From: Bacteroidales bacterium
GTDB lineage: Bacteria; Bacteroidota; Bacteroidia; Bacteroidales; WCHB1-69
NCBI GenBank assembly: GCA_024400635.1
Contig: JAKSMI010000001.1
Coordinates: 567,534 to 631,533, forward strand
DNA: 64,000 bases
Reading direction: 5' to 3'
Each line of letters opens with the position of its first letter. Within the stretch, counting starts at the first letter, position 1. A program made the position numbers and the translations under genes. Below the pieces are notes generated by a model. It saw nothing but the letters and a program-made list of their open reading frames with translations. It searched no databases and was not told the origin of the DNA. This document shows, piece by piece, positions 37,230-46,831 of the stretch.

Positions 37230-38111
37230 ATGAAAAGCAAAAGAACGGTAGCCATTGCCTACGATTTTGATGGCACCTTGGCAGCAGGCAACATGCAGGA
37301 ATACAATTTCATTCCTGATTTGAATATGGACAAGAGTGAATTTTGGGGCGAGGCCAACCAGATGGCCAAAGACAACGATATGGATGAAGTTCTGGCATAT
37401 TTGTATCTGATGCTGACGAAAGCGAAGGAAAAAAACATTTCCATCCACAAGGATACCTTTATTAAATATGGAGAACACATTACCTTTTTCAAAGGCGTTG
37501 AAAGTTATTTTGAAAGAATGAATGCCTACGCTGCCAGCAAAGACCTGGTTTTAGAGCACCATATCATTTCTTCAGGTTTGCGCGAGTTTGTGCAAGGAAC
37601 ATCCATTGCCAAATATTTCAAAAACATTTTCGCATCGGGATTCCAATACGACAAAAATGGCGTTGCCTGCTGGCCCGCATTGGCTGTCAACTATACCAAC
37701 AAAACACAATTTTTATTCAGAATCAACAAGGGCATCAACAATTCATACGATAACACACTGATTAACAAGATAGTACCAGAAGACGAAAAACCAGTTCCCT
37801 TTTCCAACATGATTTATTTAGGCGATGGGGAAACCGACGTTCCAGCAATGAAGATGGTTAAACTGCAAGGTGGAAACACTATCGCAGTTTACAATCCCGA
37901 AGCCAAGCGTCGCAATGGCAACCGCCGCTTACCGCGCGAAATTTGTCTGGAAATCATTGAGCACAAGCGTGCCGACTACATTGCGCCTGCCGACTATTCC
38001 GAAGGAAGTGAGTTAGATGTCATCATCAAAAAAGTGATAGACAAAATCGCGATGGAGCAGGATTTGATTGCTCTGAAAGAAAAAATCATGAAAGGCGACA
38101 ACGAACTTTAA
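37230..38111 (+). CDS. HAD-superfamily phosphatase
   Basis: A 293-residue haloacid dehalogenase-type hydrolase. Motif I is Y-D-F-D-G-T with nucleophile Asp12 and acid Asp14. Motif II is HHIISSG near residue 114, and motif IV is YLGDGETDVPAM near 205. The cap insertion (residues 25-95) is helical. The substrate is unknown, though the layout resembles phosphoserine-phosphatase-like HADs. Its stop codon overlaps by 4 bp the stop of the convergent aminotransferase gene. Confidence 0.85.
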   Translation: MKSKRTVAIAYDFDGTLAAGNMQEYNFIPDLNMDKSEFWGEANQMAKDNDMDEVLAYLYLMLTKAKEKNISIHKDTFIKYGEHITFFKGVESYFERMNAYAASKDLVLEHHIISSGLREFVQGTSIAKYFKNIFASGFQYDKNGVACWPALAVNYTNKTQFLFRINKGINNSYDNTLINKIVPEDEKPVPFSNMIYLGDGETDVPAMKMVKLQGGNTIAVYNPEAKRRNGNRRLPREICLEIIEHKRADYIAPADYSEGSELDVIIKKVIDKIAMEQDLIALKEKIMKGDNEL

Positions 38112-39283
38112 TTCGCCAACGCCGTTTTAATCTGTTCGAGCGCTATCGCCAAAGTACTTTTCGGGCAGGCGACATTCATCCTAAAGTGGCAGCGGCCTTC
38201 CTCTCCAAATATCAGTCCGTCGTTTAGCGCAACCCTTGCCTTATCTGCCAACAATCTAAAAAGTTCCTCATGGCTCATGCCCAACTCGCCGAAGTCCAGC
38301 CATGGCAAATAAGTTGCTTCGTGGCGGAACGTTTTGACATCCGGAATATTTTCCTTGAAATACTGTTGCACAAAATTGACATTCTGCTGCAAATACTGCA
38401 ATAACTGTCCCAACCATTCATCACCGTGGGTATAGCAGGCTTCCAAGGCCACCTCTCCAAAAATGTTGCCCACAAAAATATGAATGCCCTCGTGCATGAC
38501 GTTTTCAAACTGCTTACGCAATTTTTCATTGCTGATGATGATTTCTGAAGTTGCCAATCCAGCGATGTTGAACGTCTTGCTTGGGGCCATACAAGTGATG
38601 GTGTTTTGTGAAATCGCTTCGGAAATCGAAGCTGTCGGAACGTGCTTGTAACCTGGCATAATGAGGTCTGAGTGAATTTCATCAGAAACAAGAAGACAGT
38701 TGTACTTGAGGCACAATTCGCCAACTTTTTGCAATTCTTCTCTGCTCCAGCAACGGCCAACGGGATTGTGCGGATTGCACAAAAACATCATCTTGCAACC
38801 TTTTTTCAATTTCGATTCCAAATCATTGAAATCCATTTCATAATGATCGTTAACCAAACGAAGAGAACTGCGAACAATCCTGCGATTTTGATTTTCGACC
38901 ACATAATAAAATGGATGATAGACAGGGGTTTCCATCAAGACGGCATCGCCGGGGTTTGAAAATGCCTGCACCAAAAATGCCAAACCAGGCACAATACCAG
39001 GAGCGAAATAAATCCAATCCTTCTCGATTTTCCACTGATGGCGACGCAACATCCATTGGCAAATCGAATTGTAAAAATTGTCGGAATGAATAAAATAGCC
39101 CAAAACAGGATGTTTCAATCGCTCACTGATGGCATCGAAGACAAAGTCGGGTGTTTTGAAATCCATGTCAGCGACCCACAAAGGAATGAGATTGTCGGCA
39201 TTATAAATGTCTTGATAACCGTCATATTTGACGCAGTTAGTGTTTTTTCGGTCAACGATTTCGTCGAAATTGTATTTTTTCAT
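38108..39283 (-). CDS. MalY/PatB-type PLP-dependent aminotransferase / C-S lyase
   Basis: A 391-residue fold-type I PLP enzyme. The N-terminus (FDEIVDRKNTNCVKYDGY) and LIPLWVADMDFKTPDFV are signatures of the MalY/PatB cystathionine beta-lyase group. The PLP lysine is K236 in APSKTFNIAGLATS; CNPHNPVGRCWSREEL and VSDEIHSDLI hold the cofactor. It probably cleaves C-S bonds in cystathionine or cysteine conjugates. No clear -7 box was found upstream; a palindromic element lies 25 bp before its start. Confidence 0.9.
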   Translation of the reverse strand: MKKYNFDEIVDRKNTNCVKYDGYQDIYNADNLIPLWVADMDFKTPDFVFDAISERLKHPVLGYFIHSDNFYNSICQWMLRRHQWKIEKDWIYFAPGIVPGLAFLVQAFSNPGDAVLMETPVYHPFYYVVENQNRRIVRSSLRLVNDHYEMDFNDLESKLKKGCKMMFLCNPHNPVGRCWSREELQKVGELCLKYNCLLVSDEIHSDLIMPGYKHVPTASISEAISQNTITCMAPSKTFNIAGLATSEIIISNEKLRKQFENVMHEGIHIFVGNIFGEVALEACYTHGDEWLGQLLQYLQQNVNFVQQYFKENIPDVKTFRHEATYLPWLDFGELGMSHEELFRLLADKARVALNDGLIFGEEGRCHFRMNVACPKSTLAIALEQIKTALAN

Positions 39284-39307
39284 TCAAATGATGTTTTTAT
39301 AAAAAAT

Positions 39308-39336
39308 GTAGAGACGTTTTTTATAAACGTCTCTAC
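39308..39336. repeat. GTAGAGACG palindromic element, copy 3 (intergenic)
   Basis: GTAGAGACG and CGTCTCTAC flank an 11-bp AT-rich centre. It lies between the aminotransferase start and the end of the giant surface-protein gene. On the minus strand it is followed by a T-rich run, so it could end the giant gene's transcript. Confidence 0.8.
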
Positions 39337-39359
39337 ATATAAAAATGAAAGATAGAATA

Positions 39360-42300
39360 TTATCTCTTGATAAATTTCTTTGTTACCAAAGCGTTATTGT
39401 CGGAAACACGTACAAAGTACATACCCGACGCCATGTTGGTCAGATCGATACGAGCATGATTATCTGTCAACTGAACATTCTGAACTATCTGGCCGAAAGC
39501 ATTGTAGATAACAGCTTCATCCACAACTATGTTACTGTTGATTGTCAACTCAACATAATTGTCAGCCGGGTTAGGCATCAAGTTGATGCTGTTCGACAGG
39601 GCAACATTGCCGATGCCTGTACCAATAGTAGTGAATGTGGTAGATACAAAGTCGCTCATGTTGGTAGTGCTGCAGATAGCTCTCACCTTAACTTCGTATG
39701 CAGTTTCTGGAGTCAAACCTTCGAGAGTGTGGGTTGGAGTTTGAACAGTTGCTTGTTGCCATGAACTTGAACTCTGTGCTTTATATTGCACTTCCCAAGA
39801 AGCTTCGTTGCCACCAGGAGTCCAGCCAACGATTGCCGTATTAGCAGTAATGCCACTGACCTGAAGATTAGTAGGGATATTGCAAGGAGTTGGAGGAACG
39901 GGAGCTTCGTTGCAATCGGTAGTGAAAGTGATGAGTGTTGACGAAGCAATCATAGACATATCATCCTGTCTGTATACTTCAATTCCGTTAGGAGACAGAA
40001 CAACGACACCTGCTTCATCATCATAGTTGCCGCTTGTCCAGACAAAAGTTGTACTCATATTGTCGCAAAGCATAACGCGGACTGTATCCACAGAACCTGT
40101 GCCACCTGCGGCATGGTCGAAAGCCTCAACGATAGCAACGGTAGTACCACCCTGCTGCACAGAGATGTAACCGCCGTTCCAGCCATCACCATATTCATCA
40201 TAACATACGAATCGATATTCGCATTGGTCTGTTGAAGGACATGCAGAGGTAGCGAAAGTAACATAATTAATGGCATAATCGCTGGTGTCGCCCACATCGC
40301 AAAGTGAACGAACACAAACTTCGTATGTTGTCGCTGGTGTCAAACCAGTGATGGTATAATTAGGATTGCCTGTTACAAGAACAACGGTGCCTGCACCTGA
40401 ACCAAAACCAAAGCCTTGAGGACCATATTCGAGAAGCCATTGAGAAGCAGTGCCTCGTTCAGTCCATATAACAGTTGCTGTAACATCTTCAGTTCCTACA
40501 ACGTCAACCTCAGCAGGACGCTTACAAGTAGGAATAGTATAAATATTAACATTATCAAGATAATATGAACCAGTGGTTGCATTAGCAGTTTTGAATGCCA
40601 CATACTTGCCGTCACCTGTGTAGGAATCCAAATCTACTTCGAAAAATTCAAAATTGCTTGTTTGTGAACAAGCCACAGTTTCAACTGGAACGAAAGTAGA
40701 TACATCCATTGGGTCAGTCATCACACCCACAATCATTTGGTTTGATATAGAAGTCGCTGAACCCAAATAGAATGAAACTTCCAAAGTGTTGAGATCCGCA
40801 TCCAATTCTGGAGTGACAGCAATATTATAAGTAGTAGCCGAAGCATAGAAATACAGCGAACCGCCGGAGCCAGACTCAATATTGACGGTACTGATATAAG
40901 GATAATTAGTAGTGGCACTGTAGGTGTTGATTCTTTCCCAGCAAGTAGGGAATGCATTAACGCCCGTACCATAAGTGTTAAAGTTTTCAGAGAAAGGAAT
41001 GGTGCTGACATCACAAGCGGTGCGGAAGCTGGTTTCCACCCATGAACTTTCTTCACCGACACCACATACCGAGCGCATTCTCACATTGTAAGGAGTATTG
41101 CTGTTCAGCAAATCAATAGTAACTAAACCGCCACTCACATTAGGAACAGAAATCCAGTTGGAATCACCAGCAACGACATACTCAAGTTCCCAAGAGTTTT
41201 CATCGTAACCGGCAACCCAATTGACATCCACCGAATTGATAGTGATATTGTCAAGCCACATATTAGGAGCAATACAAGTGACAGTTTCATCACAACTGCC
41301 GCCAAATTTAACATTTAATCTCTGGCTAATTGTTGAATTCGTACCACTTGTAGGTATGGTGGACGTACTATATGCGGAACCATCCTGATAAATATATCTA
41401 CTGCAGTTGCTTGGACCATCATGAACTTTTGCATTATTTCCTGAAGTATATGAACCTGTCATATCCACAATGATCAATGCCAAGTTGTCAGTGCCATTAT
41501 ATTGGAACGGGGTGTTGAAGTTGTAAGTGTTCCAACCTGTCACCATTGTTTGAGAACCAGAATAAACCAGTTGGGCATTAGTAGCCGGCAAGAAGTTTGT
41601 CGAATTTGTCGCAGAAGTATGCATCAGATAAATCTGAATGTTTCTTTGGCTTGCAACAGCGCCCATTTCAAATGACAATGAATTGATCATTGATTGTCCA
41701 TTCAATTCTGATGCCAAGAATATCTGCTGGGTATAACTATAATTATAAAAACTGTAACTTGGCAGATAACTGTTGGTTGAGGCACCATTGCCAATACTGA
41801 TTTCACCATCAGCCAAGCATCTTGTATAGAAAGTTTCCGTAATCCAGTCACTTTCACCGCTTTCGCAATTGGTCTTTACTCTAACATCGTAAGCGGTAAG
41901 AGGCTGCAAGCCACCCAACATATAAGATGTAGCTGAAATATTATCTGAAGCAGTAGTCCAGTTTTCTTGTCCAGCTTCAGAATATTCCATAGAATAGGAT
42001 GAAACTGTTCCAAAATGGCCACTTTCCCAAGAAATCATTGCTGACGCTCCTGCTATATTGCTAACGGTCAAATTGCGGACTGGTGAACATTCTGGCATCA
42101 AATCCAAAACGATGTCGTCAATGTATCCATAATTGTAACCTGAAGTGGGTTTAGCAACACGAAGTGCAATATACTGACCTCCGCCAGCAAAGCTGTCGAA
42201 ATAAACTTCCTGAGGGAGATAAGAAGAACCGTTAACGGTAACAGTGTTAACCAAAACGAAAGTACTTGTATCGGTAGGATCGCTCATCACGCCAACTTCG

Positions 42301-45300
42301 ATGACGAAAGGATAGGATGTTGATGAAGGACGAGCCATGAATTGCATTTGCAATGTGTTGATAGGTATCTGCAAAGTGTCGATTTCTGGAAGAATTGCAT
42401 ACAAATCACTATATGAAGAAGAATTATAGGTGTAGAAATACATACCGTTATTGCCGGAGTAAGCAGCTGTGGTGGTTGCATAAATAGTAGGAAGACCCGT
42501 ATAGCTTGTTCCGTTATTGATGCGAGCCCAACAATTGGGAAGTACATTGGTAGAAGTTGAAGTCGTTCCAACATAACTATCGAAGTTCTCAGTGTAAGGC
42601 AGTGCGGTCATCGCAGCACAGTCGGTGCGGAAAGTTTTATGCATCCAACTGCTTGTACCATCACCACCACAATCACTTTGTATATATATTTCGTATAATG
42701 TATTGGAATTCAAACCACTAAGAGTGATATTGTTTTCATTAGCAGGCATTGGAACATCCTGTTCTGGATCTACTGTGCCAGCAGGACCGCAAATATAATT
42801 CCATTGAGTTTCGCTGCCACCGGCAGTCCAAGTTACATCAGCAGTAAAAGGAGTAATATTGGATACTTCGATGTTAGTAACATGATTACAAGAAGGAATA
42901 TAGCTGATGAATAAGTCATCAATATAAATATTATCAGCAAACCAAGCAGGAATACGCAATGCAACATAATGAGCATTGCCAGTATAACCACGGGAAATGA
43001 AATCAAATAATTCCCAAGTGTTAACTACAGAAGGACTTGCCTGACCCAGGAGGGTAAAAGTATTCAAATCATTAGGATCTTCCATCAAACCGACTTCAAT
43101 GAAATGATTAGCGGTTGCAACGTATGCTGAGAAGCTGACATAGAGACTATCCATATAGGTGCCATCTTCCAAACGGGGACTAATAGCGTACGCATAGTTG
43201 CCAGCAGTCGGACAGGAGAAGAACAATGATTTCGTTCCAGAGGAAGCTTGTGAACTTGAAATGGCTGGTGATACAGCTGCCGTATTGCTTTTGCGAGTCC
43301 AACAACTCATATAATCAGTAGTATAATCTTCAAAATTTTCGTTGATGGGCAATTCGACACTCACGCAAGGAGTATAAGCATTAGCGTATGCCCATTCGCT
43401 GCTATCGCTGGTTGAACAATTGGCTTGAACTCTGATTTCATAATTTACATCTGAGCTCAGATTCTGAATTGTGTAAGGAGTGGTTGAAACACTGCCTTCA
43501 CTTGACCAGCTTGTTTCACCAGCGGCTCTGTATTCAACGTTCCATTCTGTTTCGGTGCCGTTAGCAAGAATGTCAACAGTTACACTTTCTTCAGTAGTTT
43601 CGGTAACACGGACGGCGGGCAGTGGGCAAGCCATCGGCTGAACATTCGTACAGCCATAGAATTTCACATTGCTACGAGTCGTTGTAAGTGTACCTGTTGG
43701 CGGGTTAGTGGGATCTGGATTTGAACTGTCATTCATATAGTACAATGTGCTGTTTGAACTCATTGTATGCGTATTGAAAACATACGATAAGCCATTAAAA
43801 GCGTATGAATTATCATCAACGATCAATACCAGATTGTCAACGCCGTTATAATTAAAATAGTTGTCAAAATCGAATACGTTCCAACCATTGACGCAGTTCA
43901 GAGCACCTTCATAAACCAAGGTGGCTTCACTAATGGGTGTCCAATCAGAAGTGCTTGAGAATGTCGCACTACTACGATGTGCCAAATAAACCTTGACACC
44001 CGTTTTGCTGCTCATTGCCGTACTATAGGAATATTGGAAAGCAATGCCAGTGATAACCGTGGGTGTATGGGTAGAATCGATTTCATCAGCAGTATAAATC
44101 TGCTGTGTATACGAATACTTGAAGTAATTGTTTACAGGAACCAAATAAGAAGTTGTAGCGCTTGTGCCCATAATAGCAGTACCAGCCGTATCAGGTTGCA
44201 TACATTCAAGAAATGCCAATGTCGAAAATCCAAGTTCCAAAGTGTCGGCATCGCCAGTGGCGCAGTTCGAGAACAACATAACATCGTATGCGGTACCTTG
44301 GGTTAAACCTGTCAACAGATAATCTGTACCCGTGACCTCTTGTGAGGCATAAGCTTGACCAGCTTCGCCATAAAGCAAAGTATAGCTTTCAGCGCCGTAA
44401 GGTGCGGCATCCCAACTGATGAGAGCCGATGTACCACTGACTTCGCTGACGGTCAAGTTTCCAGGGGCAACACAACTCGGTGCTTCATCAACACTGACAT
44501 GAGATATGATTACAAGATTGTTGCCACTACCTGCAGCCGGAGTCATAAATGCCAAGTATATCGGTTCGGTATAGGTTTCCGTCAACAAAATCGACTCTTC
44601 CTGGAAATAACCCATTTGTTCATAATCGTTAGGATAATACGATTTTAAAATAGTTAATGTTGACAAGTCTTCAGGATCAGTCATCACACCAACATCAAGA
44701 CGACCATAATAATTATAGCTAACCTGTGCAATCCAATATTTAAACTCAAGAGTTCCTCCTTGATAAGCTGACAAGTCTAAGCCTTGTGAAGCAATCAATG
44801 AATAATCTTCAGGGCTGGAATAAAGCACCATTTGTCCGGTAGTCATAGAAGCTGCCGAAATATAGGGATAAGCCAAATCATGGTTCACAATCTTGTGCCA
44901 GCAATAGGGGAATGCATCTATACCTTCACCATAATCAACGAAATTTTCAACATAAGGAATTCCCACATGAATTGAAGAGCAAAGCGTGCGCGCGTTAATC
45001 TTAACCCAGGCACTGTTATCAGAACCAGAGCAAAGCGTACGGACATAAATATCGTATGCTTCATTCTCTAACAAAACCGTCAATGTGATAGTGGTGTCAT
45101 TTGCCGTTACTGAAGTGCAGTTGTCGATGGGAGTTCCTTCCAAACCATAAGCCACTTCCCATTGGCTGTCATTCTCATCGTGACGACACCAGGACAAGGT
45201 TATGCTTTCACCGGTTCTTTCAACCACCGCCAAATTGGTGGGTCTGTAGCAAGTGGGAGCAGGACCAAAGCAGAACTTCATGTTATTTCGCGTATTTGAT

Positions 45301-46625
45301 AATGTTCCTGTTCCAGGATTTCCAATACTGTAAGGAGAACTATCATTGCTAATATACAACACCTTATTGCCTGTTGTACTATGAGTATAGAAGCAAGGTG
45401 ATGATCCCAGATAACTACCTTGGTTGTTGAGGAATGCAACAACGATATTGCTATGACCATCCCATTCAAAAGCTTCATCAAAATCAATAGTTACTCTGTT
45501 GGAGTCGGCATTGGTGCAGTTTACTGAACCATGATATACTTGTGTCAAATTTTCAGAAGGAATCCAATCCGTTGTGGTGGCAAATGTAGATTGACTAACG
45601 TTGGCCATATAAACGGTAATATCGTTCATCATCTGGTTAGTGGTATAAAAATATTCGAAAGTGAGAGATTGGATTGTTCCTTCCTGTATGCCCAATTCAT
45701 CTGCATCAAAAATTTCCTGAGAATAGGAATAATTATAATACATATTAAAAGGGAAATAGTAAGTGGTTGAAGTGCCAGCTCCAATCACAGGGCCGCAGTT
45801 AGGTTGTATTGGAGTGGTAACGCAAGCCTGGTCAGAACTGCTGGTAGAACTTGAACAAACCGACTTTACCGTATAGCAGTAACTTGTCTCTTCTAAAACC
45901 GTATGGTCTACGTATGTATGGTCGGTAACCAAAGTAGCATTCAATTGAACGCCATCACGGAAAATATTGAAACCTGAAATATCGGTGTTCTGGAAAATGA
46001 GTTGCATTACCAAACCTATATTTCCGCCGCCAGAAAGGCCAACGGTCTGCCACGCATTGTTGTATAGCAACAAATTAGTGTAACCATCAATGGCATTGCC
46101 TTGGCCGTAACCATAGGGATATTGATCAGCCGTAGTCGTACATTCGATGGCAACCCAAATTTCATCAGTACCTGTAATGGTGATTGGGCTTGAAAGCACA
46201 ATCTCATTCAGATTTTGGAGGCTAAGTGATGAGGGAGTGACAATCTGTGTCAATTCCAATGTACCAGGATCAAAAGTTTCATCACCATCATAAGAACCAC
46301 CCTGCCAAATTTTGATGGTATAATTGATGTTTTCACAAGGAACAAAAACAAGTTTTGTCAATTTTTCACCACTGTGGTTAGCCAAGGAATCCACGGGATA
46401 GCGGTGTCCCAAGGCATACGTTGCCGCGGCACCTAAACCAAGGCGCCCTTCAGATTGAACACCATAGTCCAAAACATAACCGGGGGCTTGCAAAGAAGAT
46501 TCCCAACTCAGATTAACGCGGTTCCAGAATGGAGTTGCTTGCAAATTGGTAGGCGCATCGCACTGGGCGAAAATCCCTCCAACAAACAAAACCATCATCG
46601 CAAAAAATAGTACAATTTTTTTCAT
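39360..46625 (-). CDS. Giant T9SS-secreted protein with FN3 and cleaved-adhesin-type modules
   Basis: A 2421-residue protein with signal peptide MKKIVLFFAMMVLFVGGIFA-QC. It is built from alternating modules. Fibronectin-type segments (A-x-V-x-W-x-x-G ... TPYEVRVRSLC) recur roughly ten times. Jelly-roll modules of the cleaved-adhesin/choice-of-anchor-J type (LPYTENFDSY ... NCWARIN ... YIDDIVLD) occur about five times, with related Y-Y-F-P-like segments between. The C-terminus (LMPNPADNYVELTI ... ASGMYFVRV ... KKFIKR) is a T9SS type A sorting domain. The protein is probably exported by T9SS and attached to the cell surface for adhesion or glycan binding. No catalytic domain was recognised. Confidence 0.9.
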   Translation of the reverse strand: MKKIVLFFAMMVLFVGGIFAQCDAPTNLQATPFWNRVNLSWESSLQAPGYVLDYGVQSEGRLGLGAAATYALGHRYPVDSLANHSGEKLTKLVFVPCENINYTIKIWQGGSYDGDETFDPGTLELTQIVTPSSLSLQNLNEIVLSSPITITGTDEIWVAIECTTTADQYPYGYGQGNAIDGYTNLLLYNNAWQTVGLSGGGNIGLVMQLIFQNTDISGFNIFRDGVQLNATLVTDHTYVDHTVLEETSYCYTVKSVCSSSTSSSDQACVTTPIQPNCGPVIGAGTSTTYYFPFNMYYNYSYSQEIFDADELGIQEGTIQSLTFEYFYTTNQMMNDITVYMANVSQSTFATTTDWIPSENLTQVYHGSVNCTNADSNRVTIDFDEAFEWDGHSNIVVAFLNNQGSYLGSSPCFYTHSTTGNKVLYISNDSSPYSIGNPGTGTLSNTRNNMKFCFGPAPTCYRPTNLAVVERTGESITLSWCRHDENDSQWEVAYGLEGTPIDNCTSVTANDTTITLTVLLENEAYDIYVRTLCSGSDNSAWVKINARTLCSSIHVGIPYVENFVDYGEGIDAFPYCWHKIVNHDLAYPYISAASMTTGQMVLYSSPEDYSLIASQGLDLSAYQGGTLEFKYWIAQVSYNYYGRLDVGVMTDPEDLSTLTILKSYYPNDYEQMGYFQEESILLTETYTEPIYLAFMTPAAGSGNNLVIISHVSVDEAPSCVAPGNLTVSEVSGTSALISWDAAPYGAESYTLLYGEAGQAYASQEVTGTDYLLTGLTQGTAYDVMLFSNCATGDADTLELGFSTLAFLECMQPDTAGTAIMGTSATTSYLVPVNNYFKYSYTQQIYTADEIDSTHTPTVITGIAFQYSYSTAMSSKTGVKVYLAHRSSATFSSTSDWTPISEATLVYEGALNCVNGWNVFDFDNYFNYNGVDNLVLIVDDNSYAFNGLSYVFNTHTMSSNSTLYYMNDSSNPDPTNPPTGTLTTTRSNVKFYGCTNVQPMACPLPAVRVTETTEESVTVDILANGTETEWNVEYRAAGETSWSSEGSVSTTPYTIQNLSSDVNYEIRVQANCSTSDSSEWAYANAYTPCVSVELPINENFEDYTTDYMSCWTRKSNTAAVSPAISSSQASSGTKSLFFSCPTAGNYAYAISPRLEDGTYMDSLYVSFSAYVATANHFIEVGLMEDPNDLNTFTLLGQASPSVVNTWELFDFISRGYTGNAHYVALRIPAWFADNIYIDDLFISYIPSCNHVTNIEVSNITPFTADVTWTAGGSETQWNYICGPAGTVDPEQDVPMPANENNITLSGLNSNTLYEIYIQSDCGGDGTSSWMHKTFRTDCAAMTALPYTENFDSYVGTTSTSTNVLPNCWARINNGTSYTGLPTIYATTTAAYSGNNGMYFYTYNSSSYSDLYAILPEIDTLQIPINTLQMQFMARPSSTSYPFVIEVGVMSDPTDTSTFVLVNTVTVNGSSYLPQEVYFDSFAGGGQYIALRVAKPTSGYNYGYIDDIVLDLMPECSPVRNLTVSNIAGASAMISWESGHFGTVSSYSMEYSEAGQENWTTASDNISATSYMLGGLQPLTAYDVRVKTNCESGESDWITETFYTRCLADGEISIGNGASTNSYLPSYSFYNYSYTQQIFLASELNGQSMINSLSFEMGAVASQRNIQIYLMHTSATNSTNFLPATNAQLVYSGSQTMVTGWNTYNFNTPFQYNGTDNLALIIVDMTGSYTSGNNAKVHDGPSNCSRYIYQDGSAYSTSTIPTSGTNSTISQRLNVKFGGSCDETVTCIAPNMWLDNITINSVDVNWVAGYDENSWELEYVVAGDSNWISVPNVSGGLVTIDLLNSNTPYNVRMRSVCGVGEESSWVETSFRTACDVSTIPFSENFNTYGTGVNAFPTCWERINTYSATTNYPYISTVNIESGSGGSLYFYASATTYNIAVTPELDADLNTLEVSFYLGSATSISNQMIVGVMTDPMDVSTFVPVETVACSQTSNFEFFEVDLDSYTGDGKYVAFKTANATTGSYYLDNVNIYTIPTCKRPAEVDVVGTEDVTATVIWTERGTASQWLLEYGPQGFGFGSGAGTVVLVTGNPNYTITGLTPATTYEVCVRSLCDVGDTSDYAINYVTFATSACPSTDQCEYRFVCYDEYGDGWNGGYISVQQGGTTVAIVEAFDHAAGGTGSVDTVRVMLCDNMSTTFVWTSGNYDDEAGVVVLSPNGIEVYRQDDMSMIASSTLITFTTDCNEAPVPPTPCNIPTNLQVSGITANTAIVGWTPGGNEASWEVQYKAQSSSSWQQATVQTPTHTLEGLTPETAYEVKVRAICSTTNMSDFVSTTFTTIGTGIGNVALSNSINLMPNPADNYVELTINSNIVVDEAVIYNAFGQIVQNVQLTDNHARIDLTNMASGMYFVRVSDNNALVTKKFIKR

Positions 46626-46702
46626 AATTTTTAGTTTTGGTTTATAATTAAATGATTATCAATATTTTATATTGTTTTTTTCTTAAAAATTAAAATCGCC
46701 TA

Positions 46703-46710
46703 CAAATTTA
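46703..46710 (-). promoter_or_regulatory. -7 box for the giant surface-protein gene
   Basis: TAAATTTG on the minus strand, followed by TAGG, giving a leader of about 70 nt. Confidence 0.5.
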
Positions 46711-46768
46711 TGCAAAAAAAACAATAAATACCACGATAAAATTAAAAAAAACAAACAAAAAATTTGCG

Positions 46769-46776
46769 TAAATTTG
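46769..46776 (+). promoter_or_regulatory. -7 box for the PurF-like gene
   Basis: TAAATTTG followed by CATTG, 55 bp before ATG 46832. Confidence 0.5.
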
Positions 46777-46831
46777 CATTGCTATTGTGGAATTGGAGAA
46801 GAAAGTCTAATCATTTTATTATAAAAAAGTT

